This document shows, piece after piece, positions 1 through 5,453 of a DNA stretch of 6,400 nt. The stretch comes from Clostridiales bacterium (GTDB lineage: Bacteria; Bacillota; Clostridia; Oscillospirales; Oscillospiraceae). Both the position numbers and the translations under genes were made by a program. The notes under the pieces are model-generated. The model was not told the DNA's origin and ran no database searches. It was given only the letters and a program-made list of their open reading frames with translations. The DNA is taken from assembly GCA_012729875.1 (NCBI GenBank), contig JAAYCC010000022.1, positions 1 to 6,400 of the forward strand, written 5' to 3'. Positions within the stretch are counted from its first letter, which is position 1. Each line of letters opens with the position of its first letter.

Positions 1-2007
1 CCCGTGGTTCACGACCACTATTCCGTTGTGACTGTAAGGCTCTGCGGGGACGGCCAGCCGAAGGTCAGGGCGCTGCTGTACTGCTATGATGAGACCCTGC
101 CCGACCTCCGTCCGGGCGATTATGTGAACGTCAGAGTAAACGCAAGAAATGCGGCGGAACGCTACGGAAGGCCCTGGGACAGATACACGGCGGACAATAT
201 ATACCTCATCTGCTATGCCAAAAGTGAGATATTGGTCACCGGGAGGAGCGCTGCGGCGTTTCTGTATTTCCCTCAGTCAATATCCAGACGTATGGCGGAG
301 ATTCTGAGCGGGATTTTTTCCGAAAAAACCTCGCCCTTTGTCACAGCCCTGACCACCGGCGACAAAACGGGGCTGTATGCCGACGAGCAGTTGTATGCGG
401 ATCTGGGCTCGGCAGGGATACTCCACGTTGTGGCGATCTCGGGCATGCATGTAGCGTTTCTCGTGGGATTTCTGCATTTAGTCCTGCGTAGACGCCGCCT
501 TGCCGCAATTATAGGTATACCGCTTGTCTGGGTTTTCGCTTTCTCGGCGGGAGCGGCGCCGTCTGTTCTGCGTGCGGCGTTCATGCAGACTATGGTGCTC
601 TCTGCACCTCTGCTGAAGCGAGAAAATGACTCTGTCACATCGCTTTCAGCCGCCCTTATGCTCCTGCTTCTCATAAACCCCGACGCCTGCGCGTCCGTGG
701 GGCTGCAGCTCTCCTTCGCGTCGATGCTGGGCATAATGCTTCTGACCCCGAGGATAAACGGGCTATTTATCGGAAAGGTGAGAGGGCGGAAAAATAAACT
801 CGGTGGCATGAATGGTTTACATAAGAATATAAACAAGCTGAGATACGCAGTGATCGCGGCTTTTTCCTCATCTGTCGGTGCGCTGGTGTTTTCAACTCCG
901 CTTATCGCCCTGCATTTTGGCTATGTGCCTCTGTACTCAGTGTTTGTCAACATACTGGTTTTCTGGGCCGTTTCCGCGGCGTTCGTACTCGGTATGATCT
1001 CCGCTCTGCTGGGTATGGTCTGGCTTCCTTTGGGAACAGCAGTGGCGATGATTACCGAACTGCCGATAAGGTACATTGTTCTTGTCGCAAGACTTGCTGC
1101 GAATCTGCCATACTCCGTATTATGTACGGAGAACAACCTTATAGCATGGTGGCTCATGTTTGTATACGCTGAATTCGGGCTGTTTTGGTTCTTTGGCAGG
1201 CGCGGGAAATTCAGACCGATATTGCCGACGGCTGTCGCTGTCTGTACTCTCTGCTCTCTTGTTATCTTTATTGAACTTGATACGCGCTCGTCCCCGGCGG
1301 AGCTCACCGCGGTGGATGTCGGGCAGGGGCAGAGCATAATTCTGACCGAGGGCTGCAGCACCATTGTCGTCGACTGCGGCGGAGGGGGCAAGACCAGAAA
1401 TGCGGGCGAGATAACGGCCTCAAGACTGCTCAGCCGCGGACGCAGGAGTATAGACGTTTTGGCCCTGACCCATTTTGACCGTGACCATGTGGGCGGTGTT
1501 ATCAGACTCATGTGCCGTGTGGATGTGGGCTGTCTTGTTATCCCCGACTCGGACAGAGAACTGTGCGGCGAGATAGTTGATTTTGCGGAAAGCCATGGAA
1601 CGAAAGTTTACATAATTTCTGAGGATACCGAGTTTTCGGCGGGGGAGCTCACTCTGACAGCCTTTGCGCCCGTCAGTTTGGCAAAGCCGGAACTGATTTT
1701 TCTCGGCAATTTTGCGGAATGTGATATACTTATAACGGGAGACGCGGATGAGGAGATAGAAAAGCGCTTTCTCATGCGGTATACCCTGCCCGACACGGAG
1801 ATATATATAGCAGGGCACCACGGCTCGAAATACTCTGGCTGTACCTCCCTGCTGGAGGCAGCGAGGGCCGAAACCGCTATAATATCCTGCGGCTACAACA
1901 GCTACGGGCATCCGACTGCCGAGGCGCTTTCAAGGATCGAGGCGGCGGGTATGGATATACTCAGGACAGACGTTTTGGGCGATATTAAAATTGCCCTTGG
2001 AGAGTAG
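1..2007 (+). CDS. comEC: ComEC/Rec2-family DNA internalization channel protein (5'-truncated by window edge)
   Basis: ComEC forms the inner-membrane channel that passes single-stranded DNA into the cytoplasm during transformation. The frame is open at base 1; a GTG at 4 is the first possible start, but the 667 residues counted from it lack the usual N-terminal membrane helices (family members are often 700-800 aa), so the real start most likely lies upstream. Numbering from that GTG, residues 1-75 resemble the end of the OB-like DUF4131 domain (PGDYV). Residues about 135-425 are the polytopic Competence domain, with HVVAISGMH at 141-149 and the conserved GAAPSVLRA stretch. Residues about 433-667 are a metallo-beta-lactamase-like domain: DVGQG at 438-442, HFDRDH at 490-495, D580 in ITGDAD, and HHGSK at 605-609. 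The metal-ligand pattern looks intact, so a nuclease role is possible. The stop lies 2 nt before holA. No other competence genes are in the window. Family assignment is very secure. Confidence 0.96.
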   Translation, partial: PVVHDHYSVVTVRLCGDGQPKVRALLYCYDETLPDLRPGDYVNVRVNARNAAERYGRPWDRYTADNIYLICYAKSEILVTGRSAAAFLYFPQSISRRMAEILSGIFSEKTSPFVTALTTGDKTGLYADEQLYADLGSAGILHVVAISGMHVAFLVGFLHLVLRRRRLAAIIGIPLVWVFAFSAGAAPSVLRAAFMQTMVLSAPLLKRENDSVTSLSAALMLLLLINPDACASVGLQLSFASMLGIMLLTPRINGLFIGKVRGRKNKLGGMNGLHKNINKLRYAVIAAFSSSVGALVFSTPLIALHFGYVPLYSVFVNILVFWAVSAAFVLGMISALLGMVWLPLGTAVAMITELPIRYIVLVARLAANLPYSVLCTENNLIAWWLMFVYAEFGLFWFFGRRGKFRPILPTAVAVCTLCSLVIFIELDTRSSPAELTAVDVGQGQSIILTEGCSTIVVDCGGGGKTRNAGEITASRLLSRGRRSIDVLALTHFDRDHVGGVIRLMCRVDVGCLVIPDSDRELCGEIVDFAESHGTKVYIISEDTEFSAGELTLTAFAPVSLAKPELIFLGNFAECDILITGDADEEIEKRFLMRYTLPDTEIYIAGHHGSKYSGCTSLLEAARAETAIISCGYNSYGHPTAEALSRIEAAGMDILRTDVLGDIKIALGE

Positions 2008-2009
2008 AT

Positions 2010-3053
2010 ATGGCAACTGGCAGAAAAACCGAAAAAACTGATTACGGCGAACTGCTGCGCGAGCTTAAAGGGGCGGGGCCTCTGCCCCTCTATATGCTCT
2101 GGGGCGAGGAGGACTATCTGCGTGAGAGCTTCTTCGAGGAGATAAAAAGACTCTGTCTCGAGGGCGGAGGGGAGGACTTCAACTACCACAGGCTCAGCGG
2201 AGCGCCGCTGGATGTACAGGCGCTCAGCGAGGCTGTTGACGCCGTACCCTTTATGGGCGGGCGCAGCCTAGTGGAGGTGCGCGGTTTTGAGGTCAACTCC
2301 TGCCGCGACGAGGCCGCGGAACGGCTTAAGGAAATAGTTTCGGATATTCCCGACTGTGTAACAGTAGTGTTTATTTTGCCCACGGACACAGCTCCGGATG
2401 GGCGCCTTGCGCTGCCTAAGTACCTGAAAAAGCAGGCGAGGGCGATTGAATTTACGACCCAGTCCCACAAGCTCCTGATAAACTGGATAGGCAAACGCTT
2501 TGCCGCCCGCGGTAAAAATATCGGGCCTTCCGAGTGCGAGCGTCTGATATTCCTCTCCGGCGAGCGTATGACCGGACTTGTGCAGGAGATCGAGAAAATA
2601 GCCGCCTACGAAAAGAGCGGGGAGATAAGCGCCGAAACCATCGACAAGGTGGCGCACCACATCCCTGAAGCCCGCGTATTCGAGATGACTGACGCGATAG
2701 CGGCCCGGAAATTCGACGATGCGGCGCAAGCTTTGGCAGAGCTTATGCAGACAGGCGAGCACCCGATAAAAACTTTGGCTATGATAGGTATGCAGATGCG
2801 CAGGCTCTATGCCGCGCGCCTTGCCCTGGACAGAGATCTCGGCAGGGACTATGTCATGGACGTCTGCGGGATAAAATACCCCTACCATGCCGACAGCCTT
2901 ATGCGCTCTGCGCGGGGCTTTACTCCGGATCAGCTCAGGTATGCCGTCAGTCTCTGTGCAGAGGCCGACTACAGAATGAAGAGCTCCTCAGAGGACGACA
3001 GGGAGGTCTTGAAGGATCTGTTTCTCAGAATAGCGGCAGGGGGGACGTTATGA
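2010..3053 (+). CDS. holA: DNA polymerase III subunit delta
   Basis: The delta subunit is the wrench of the clamp-loader complex: it binds the beta sliding clamp and opens it for loading on primed DNA. The 347-aa product matches the usual length (about 330-350 aa). The N-terminal part shows the typical LYMLWGEEDYL segment (27-37), the family's GxxxYL signature at the position of a degenerate P-loop, and VDAVPFMGGRSLVEV (76-90) follows as expected. The middle carries the KLLINWIGKRFAARG and SGERMTGLVQEIEKIAAY stretches characteristic of delta. The C-terminal helical collar domain (about 220-347) includes HPIKTLAMIGMQMRRLYAAR. The ATG at 2010 is preceded by GGAGAG at 1999-2004 with 5 nt spacing, 2 nt after the comEC stop, so the two are almost certainly co-transcribed and translationally linked. 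comEC-holA adjacency is common in Firmicutes; the usual next gene, rpsT, is not here. Confidence 0.96.
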   Translation: MATGRKTEKTDYGELLRELKGAGPLPLYMLWGEEDYLRESFFEEIKRLCLEGGGEDFNYHRLSGAPLDVQALSEAVDAVPFMGGRSLVEVRGFEVNSCRDEAAERLKEIVSDIPDCVTVVFILPTDTAPDGRLALPKYLKKQARAIEFTTQSHKLLINWIGKRFAARGKNIGPSECERLIFLSGERMTGLVQEIEKIAAYEKSGEISAETIDKVAHHIPEARVFEMTDAIAARKFDDAAQALAELMQTGEHPIKTLAMIGMQMRRLYAARLALDRDLGRDYVMDVCGIKYPYHADSLMRSARGFTPDQLRYAVSLCAEADYRMKSSSEDDREVLKDLFLRIAAGGTL

Positions 3054-3637
3054 TAAAGGTTTCTGAGGTGATAGTGGTCGAAGGCCGCTACGACAAAAAC
3101 ACCCTCAGCCAGATAGTTGACGCCACAATAATAGAAACCGGCGGTTTTTCTATTTTTTCAGACCCTGAAAAGCTGGAGCTTCTTCGGAAAATAGCCGAAA
3201 GACGCGGCCTGATTGTGATGACAGACAGCGACGGCGCGGGTTTTGTCATACGAAACTATCTCAAGGGCGCTATTGACCCGAAGTATATAAAGCACGCCTA
3301 CATTCCCGACATCGAGGGCAAAGAACGCCGTAAGTCCGCTCCGTCCGGTGAGGGCAAGCTGGGTGTGGAGGGTATGAGCAGACAGGTAATTCTGGATGCG
3401 CTGACCAGAACAGGGGCCACCATGGGCGACAATGTCCCCAAGAAGTCGGGAGAGCCGATATGCAAGGCCGATATGTTTGCGCTCGGGCTGTCGGGAGGCG
3501 AGGGCAGCCGTGAAAGAAGGCTCAGGCTTACAAAAAAACTCGGGCTGCCGCAAAAGCTCTCTCCCAACGCCCTGATGGATGTGCTGAACGTTCTATACAC
3601 AAAGCAGGAGCTCCGCGAAGTTCTGGAAGCCCTGTGA
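3050..3637 (+). CDS. rnmV: Ribonuclease M5 (Toprim-domain 5S rRNA maturase)
   Basis: RNase M5 carries out the final trimming of 5S rRNA precursor in Gram-positive bacteria, acting on the precursor bound by ribosomal protein L18. The 195-aa product is the right size (about 180-190 aa). The N-terminal Toprim domain opens with VIVVEGRYDKNTL, whose E11 is the expected catalytic glutamate. The DxD motif follows as MTDSDGAG, with D59 and D61. The stretch GKLGVEGM is in the place of the family's GVEHA-like motif, with the usual His replaced by Gly. The C-terminal half contains LSPNALMDVLNVLYTKQEL, typical of the M5 C-terminal domain. The ATG lies in an ATGA overlap with the holA stop, and a G-rich stretch (3039-3044) serves as ribosome binding site, indicating translational coupling. 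In many Firmicutes rnmV sits between tatD and ksgA; here it is the last gene of a comEC-holA operon. A less specific Toprim/primase-like nuclease is the alternative. Confidence 0.9.
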   Translation: MIKVSEVIVVEGRYDKNTLSQIVDATIIETGGFSIFSDPEKLELLRKIAERRGLIVMTDSDGAGFVIRNYLKGAIDPKYIKHAYIPDIEGKERRKSAPSGEGKLGVEGMSRQVILDALTRTGATMGDNVPKKSGEPICKADMFALGLSGGEGSRERRLRLTKKLGLPQKLSPNALMDVLNVLYTKQELREVLEAL

Positions 3638-3643
3638 AAGCAG

Positions 3644-3685
3644 ACGAACCCGCTTTTGTACCTTGCGGGTTCGTTTACTTTTTTT
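3644..3685 (+). terminator. Intrinsic (Rho-independent) terminator of the comEC-holA-rnmV operon
   Basis: A perfect 10-bp inverted repeat pairs ACGAACCCGC (3644-3653) with GCGGGTTCGT (3665-3674) around an 11-nt loop. A U-rich tail follows, ending in seven consecutive T (3679-3685). It begins 7 nt after the rnmV stop codon. On the opposite strand the stem is not followed by a T-tract, so it should work in the plus direction only. Confidence 0.93.
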
Positions 3686-3754
3686 AACATAAAGCGATAT
3701 TTACTACATCTTGTCGTTGAAAATGCAGAAAATCCGGTGTTTACACAGATAAAT

Positions 3755-3784
3755 GTGGCACACGACGGTGTAGTGTGGTAAAAT
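3755..3784 (+). promoter_or_regulatory. Predicted vegetative promoter of nrdR (extended -10)
   Basis: TAAAAT at 3779-3784 matches the -10 consensus at 5 of 6 positions and is preceded by TGG (3776-3778), an extended -10 element. GTGGCA at 3755-3760 matches TTGACA at 4 of 6 positions with an 18-bp spacer. Transcription would start near 3791, giving a leader of about 49 nt before nrdR. The -35 is weak, which fits reliance on the extended -10. The site lies downstream of the rnmV terminator, so nrdR appears to be a separate transcription unit. Confidence 0.6.
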
Positions 3785-3791
3785 ACATTCC

Positions 3792-3801
3792 AGTATATAC
3801 T
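3792..3801. repeat. 10-bp perfect palindrome at the predicted nrdR transcription start
   Basis: AGTATATACT is identical to its own reverse complement and begins about 8 bp after the predicted -10 hexamer, where a repressor could block initiation. A palindrome of this length has an appreciable chance of occurring randomly in a region of this size, and its flanks do not extend the symmetry. A role as operator is only a possibility. Confidence 0.25.
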
Positions 3802-3827
3802 CCCGTTGAAATACAAAAATAGTTTTT

Positions 3828-3833
3828 GAGGTG
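3828..3833 (+). promoter_or_regulatory. Ribosome binding site that fixes the nrdR start
   Basis: GAGGTG is complementary to the anti-Shine-Dalgarno end of 16S rRNA and lies 6 nt before the ATG at 3840. An in-frame GTG at 3831 is part of this site, so it is the ribosome binding site and not a start codon. Confidence 0.8.
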
Positions 3834-3839
3834 TATAGT

Positions 3840-4301
3840 ATGAGATGTCCGTTTTGCGGTTACGCGGAAAGCAAGGTGATCGACTCCCGTCCTGCGGAGG
3901 AGGGCGCGACTATTCGCCGCCGCCGAGAGTGTCTCTCCTGCCAAAAGAGATTTACCACCTATGAGATCATGGAGCGTCTGCCGCTGGTCGTGGCCAAGCG
4001 TGACGGCAGCCGTCAGACCTTTGACAAGATCAAGATTATGAACGGGATGCTCCGCGCCTGCGAGAAGCGGCCCGTATCGCTTCAGGCCCTTGAGCAGATA
4101 GCCGATGACATTGAGCAGGAACTCCAGAACTCTCTCAAGCGCGAGGTCACTACCACCGAGATAGGCGAGATGGTCATGAAGCGTCTTAAGGACATTGATG
4201 AGGTGGCATATGTCCGCTTCGCTTCGGTCTACCGTCAGTTTAAGGACGTAAACACCTTCCTTGACGAGCTCAATAAGCTCATCGGAGATAAAAAGGGCTA
4301 G
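3840..4301 (+). CDS. nrdR: Transcriptional repressor NrdR
   Basis: NrdR represses ribonucleotide reductase operons by binding pairs of NrdR boxes, with its state set by ATP/dATP bound to an ATP-cone. I start the gene at the ATG at 3840, giving 153 aa, instead of the in-frame GTG at 3831. The protein then opens with the invariant MRCPFCG, and the GTG falls inside the ribosome binding site. The N-terminal zinc ribbon has C3, C6, C31 and C34, with the basic RRRREC run (26-31) that contacts DNA and the RFTTYE motif after it. The ATP-cone spans about 49-139 (VVAKRDGSRQTFDKIKI, later VAYVRFASVYRQF). It has its own promoter after the upstream terminator. Its TAG stop overlaps the stop of the convergent DUF4363 gene, and no intrinsic terminator is seen at that junction. 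No ribonucleotide reductase gene is in the window. Identification is very secure. Confidence 0.97.
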   Translation: MRCPFCGYAESKVIDSRPAEEGATIRRRRECLSCQKRFTTYEIMERLPLVVAKRDGSRQTFDKIKIMNGMLRACEKRPVSLQALEQIADDIEQELQNSLKREVTTTEIGEMVMKRLKDIDEVAYVRFASVYRQFKDVNTFLDELNKLIGDKKG

Positions 4302-4672
4302 AGTACAGACTCAAAGCTCGGCAGCTCCATCTCCAGCAGTCCCCGCAGCCTTTCTCGGAGCGCTTCAAAAAGGACAGGAGAGGCATCGCCGCCCTGAAGC
4401 TCCGAGCGCAGGTCGCTGAAGGCCTCGCTCACAGCCACCACCTCGTCGTGGCGCAGCATGATATGGGCATAGCGGTCATGTGACTGCCACTCCGCATAGG
4501 CGTTTTCGAGGGTCTCGGAGGCGCTGTCCGTATCGCCGGAGAGCATCTGCTCCGATGCGCTGTCGATCTGCTCCATTAGATAGTCGGTGGTGCGCTCGAT
4601 ATATCCGATGTTAATAAATGCGGCTATTGGTATCAATATCAGTATTGCAGCCGCGACCAGCTCTTTTGTCAT
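4298..4672 (-). CDS. DUF4363 family small membrane-anchored protein, function unknown
   Basis: The 124-aa product has one hydrophobic segment near the N-terminus (about 5-24), which may be a membrane anchor or uncleaved signal, followed by a polar, mostly helical and acidic region likely to lie outside the membrane. The helical part contains the AYAEW (58-62), HDRYAHIMLRHDEV (65-78) and SEAFSDLRSEL (82-92) stretches that I recognise as DUF4363. The TPR-like look of these helices is only an impression. The ATG overlaps the stop of the DUF421 gene as ATGA, and AAGGAG (4686-4681 on the minus strand) lies 8 nt before it, so the two are coupled. DUF4363 genes typically follow DUF421 genes in Clostridia, which suggests a joint membrane or envelope role, but no biochemical function is known to me. 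The TAG stop shares a CTAG tetranucleotide with the nrdR stop. Confidence 0.85.
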   Translation of the reverse strand: MTKELVAAAILILIPIAAFINIGYIERTTDYLMEQIDSASEQMLSGDTDSASETLENAYAEWQSHDRYAHIMLRHDEVVAVSEAFSDLRSELQGGDASPVLFEALRERLRGLLEMELPSFESVL

Positions 4673-5358
4673 TTCTTTCTCTCCTTTTCGGCGAAGTAGA
4701 TGTTGCCCTGCGTGTCCACAGTCATATAGTAGACATCGGACACGCCCCGGACCTTGCGGCGCTTGAGCTCCGCCTTGAGCCAGTTTTCATCCCTGCCCGT
4801 AAGACGCAGGTTCCGGTCCAGCAGGTGTCCGTTGTTGATTACGATTATAGGGTAAGTGGTATTGGGAGCCTCAAGCCCCAATTGACTTGGGCTTACGGGG
4901 CGTTCTGCCGGATACTGTACGACATTCAGCTTACCATCGGTCTCCAGTACGGCATACTGTATGGTGCTGATGTCCAGAATACCCTGGTTTCGCAGTTCCT
5001 CTGCAAGCTCATCCAGTGTGAAGCGGTTTTTCAGCATCTGCTGTTGGTCAATTTTACCGTTGGAGACTAAAATACTGGGTTTTCCGCATATAATTGCTCT
5101 TGCACGGGTACTTTTTAAGACTATTCCGGCGATAATAATTTCACAGCAAAGCAGGATGATTATCGGCATGATGCCGTTCATCAGCGGAACGCTGATGTCC
5201 TGCAACGGGTGTGCCGCGAAATTAGAAATAAGCACCGCCACCACGAGCTCGGAGATCTCCAGTTCGCCCAACTGGCGCTTTCCCATAAGACGCATGGCCA
5301 GCAGGAGTGTCAAAAAGACGATCATTGTTCTCAGATATACTATTATCAGACATATCAC
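4669..5358 (-). CDS. DUF421 domain (YetF-like) integral membrane protein
   Basis: This 229-aa protein belongs to the DUF421/YetF family, which has members in Bacillus (YetF, YdfR, YrbG). Exact function is unsettled; a link to spore or envelope properties has been proposed for some members. Three transmembrane helices are predicted at about 2-22, 37-53 and 62-81. The family core MRLMGKRQLGELEISEL (22-38) sits between the first two helices. A cytoplasmic domain follows, with GKPSILVSNGKI (92-103), TLDELAEELRNQGI (114-127) and YAVLETDGKLNVV (135-147). The start is a GTG at 5358, which keeps the whole first helix. It is not well supported by a ribosome binding site: the AGGTG (5360-5356) overlaps the GTG itself, and the nearest ATG (5353-5351) is out of frame. 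An in-frame ATG at 5325 would cut off half of the first helix. It leads a two-gene unit with DUF4363. Confidence 0.92.
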   Translation of the reverse strand: MICLIIVYLRTMIVFLTLLLAMRLMGKRQLGELEISELVVAVLISNFAAHPLQDISVPLMNGIMPIIILLCCEIIIAGIVLKSTRARAIICGKPSILVSNGKIDQQQMLKNRFTLDELAEELRNQGILDISTIQYAVLETDGKLNVVQYPAERPVSPSQLGLEAPNTTYPIIVINNGHLLDRNLRLTGRDENWLKAELKRRKVRGVSDVYYMTVDTQGNIYFAEKERKK

Positions 5359-5381
5359 CTCACACAGATACTAATAGATAG

Positions 5382-5433
5382 AATTTCCCAATCGGATGCG
5401 GATTATGAACCGCTTTTATTTTCAATTCCCAAT
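5382..5433. repeat. Pair of AATT(T)CCCAAT direct repeats in the divergent intergenic region
   Basis: AATTTCCCAAT (5382-5392) and AATTCCCAAT (5424-5433) differ by one T, and their CCCAAT parts are 41 bp apart, near four helical turns. They lie between the divergent DUF421 and guaA genes and could be a paired regulator site. The evidence is only the repetition and its spacing, so chance is a real alternative. Confidence 0.25.
5402..5432 (-). promoter_or_regulatory. Weak candidate promoter for the DUF421-DUF4363 unit
   Basis: Read on the minus strand, CATAAT (5407-5402) matches the -10 consensus at 5 of 6 positions. The best -35 at a tolerable distance is TTGGGA (5432-5427) with a 19-bp spacer; a better TTGAAA (5425-5420) is only 12 bp away, too close. 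I see no convincing plus-strand promoter for guaA in this 95-bp gap, although one must be near because the upstream gene is divergent. Confidence 0.25.
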
Positions 5434-5440
5434 ATTTTTC

Positions 5441-5445
5441 GGAGG
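5441..5445 (+). promoter_or_regulatory. Ribosome binding site of guaA
   Basis: A canonical GGAGG lies 8 nt before the ATG at 5454. It decides for this first ATG over the in-frame ATG nine codons later, and shows that translation genuinely begins here without an upstream glutaminase domain. Confidence 0.85.
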
Positions 5446-5453
5446 TAATATAT

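Noticed and set aside
2268..2888. Long antisense open frame of 206 aa opposite holA, with similar ones opposite comEC (921-1511, 273-836)
   Set aside because: All are out-of-frame shadows of well-supported genes, with no ribosome binding site or family signature.
3831..3839. GTG at 3831 as the nrdR start, adding three residues
   Set aside because: The GTG belongs to the GAGGTG ribosome binding site, and the NrdR family starts at MxCPFCG, which the ATG at 3840 gives exactly.
3741..3944. Minus-strand 67-aa frame spanning the nrdR promoter and gene start
   Set aside because: It covers the predicted promoter and the zinc-ribbon codons of nrdR, and its sequence shows no recognisable features.
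4263..4283. Hairpin near the end of nrdR (GAGCT/AGCTC, 5-nt loop)
   Set aside because: The stem is short, lies inside coding sequence and has no T-tract on either side, so I do not call it a terminator.
5397..5422. Possible terminator: GCGG/CCGC hairpin followed by a T-rich stretch upstream of guaA
   Set aside because: The stem is only 4 bp and the T-tract is interrupted, too weak for an intrinsic terminator. There is also no plus-strand gene upstream for it to end.
5359..5453. Purine (guanine or xanthine) riboswitch in the guaA leader
   Set aside because: The gap is only 95 bp and shared with a divergent gene. I see no three-way-junction helices or conserved loop sequences of the purine class.
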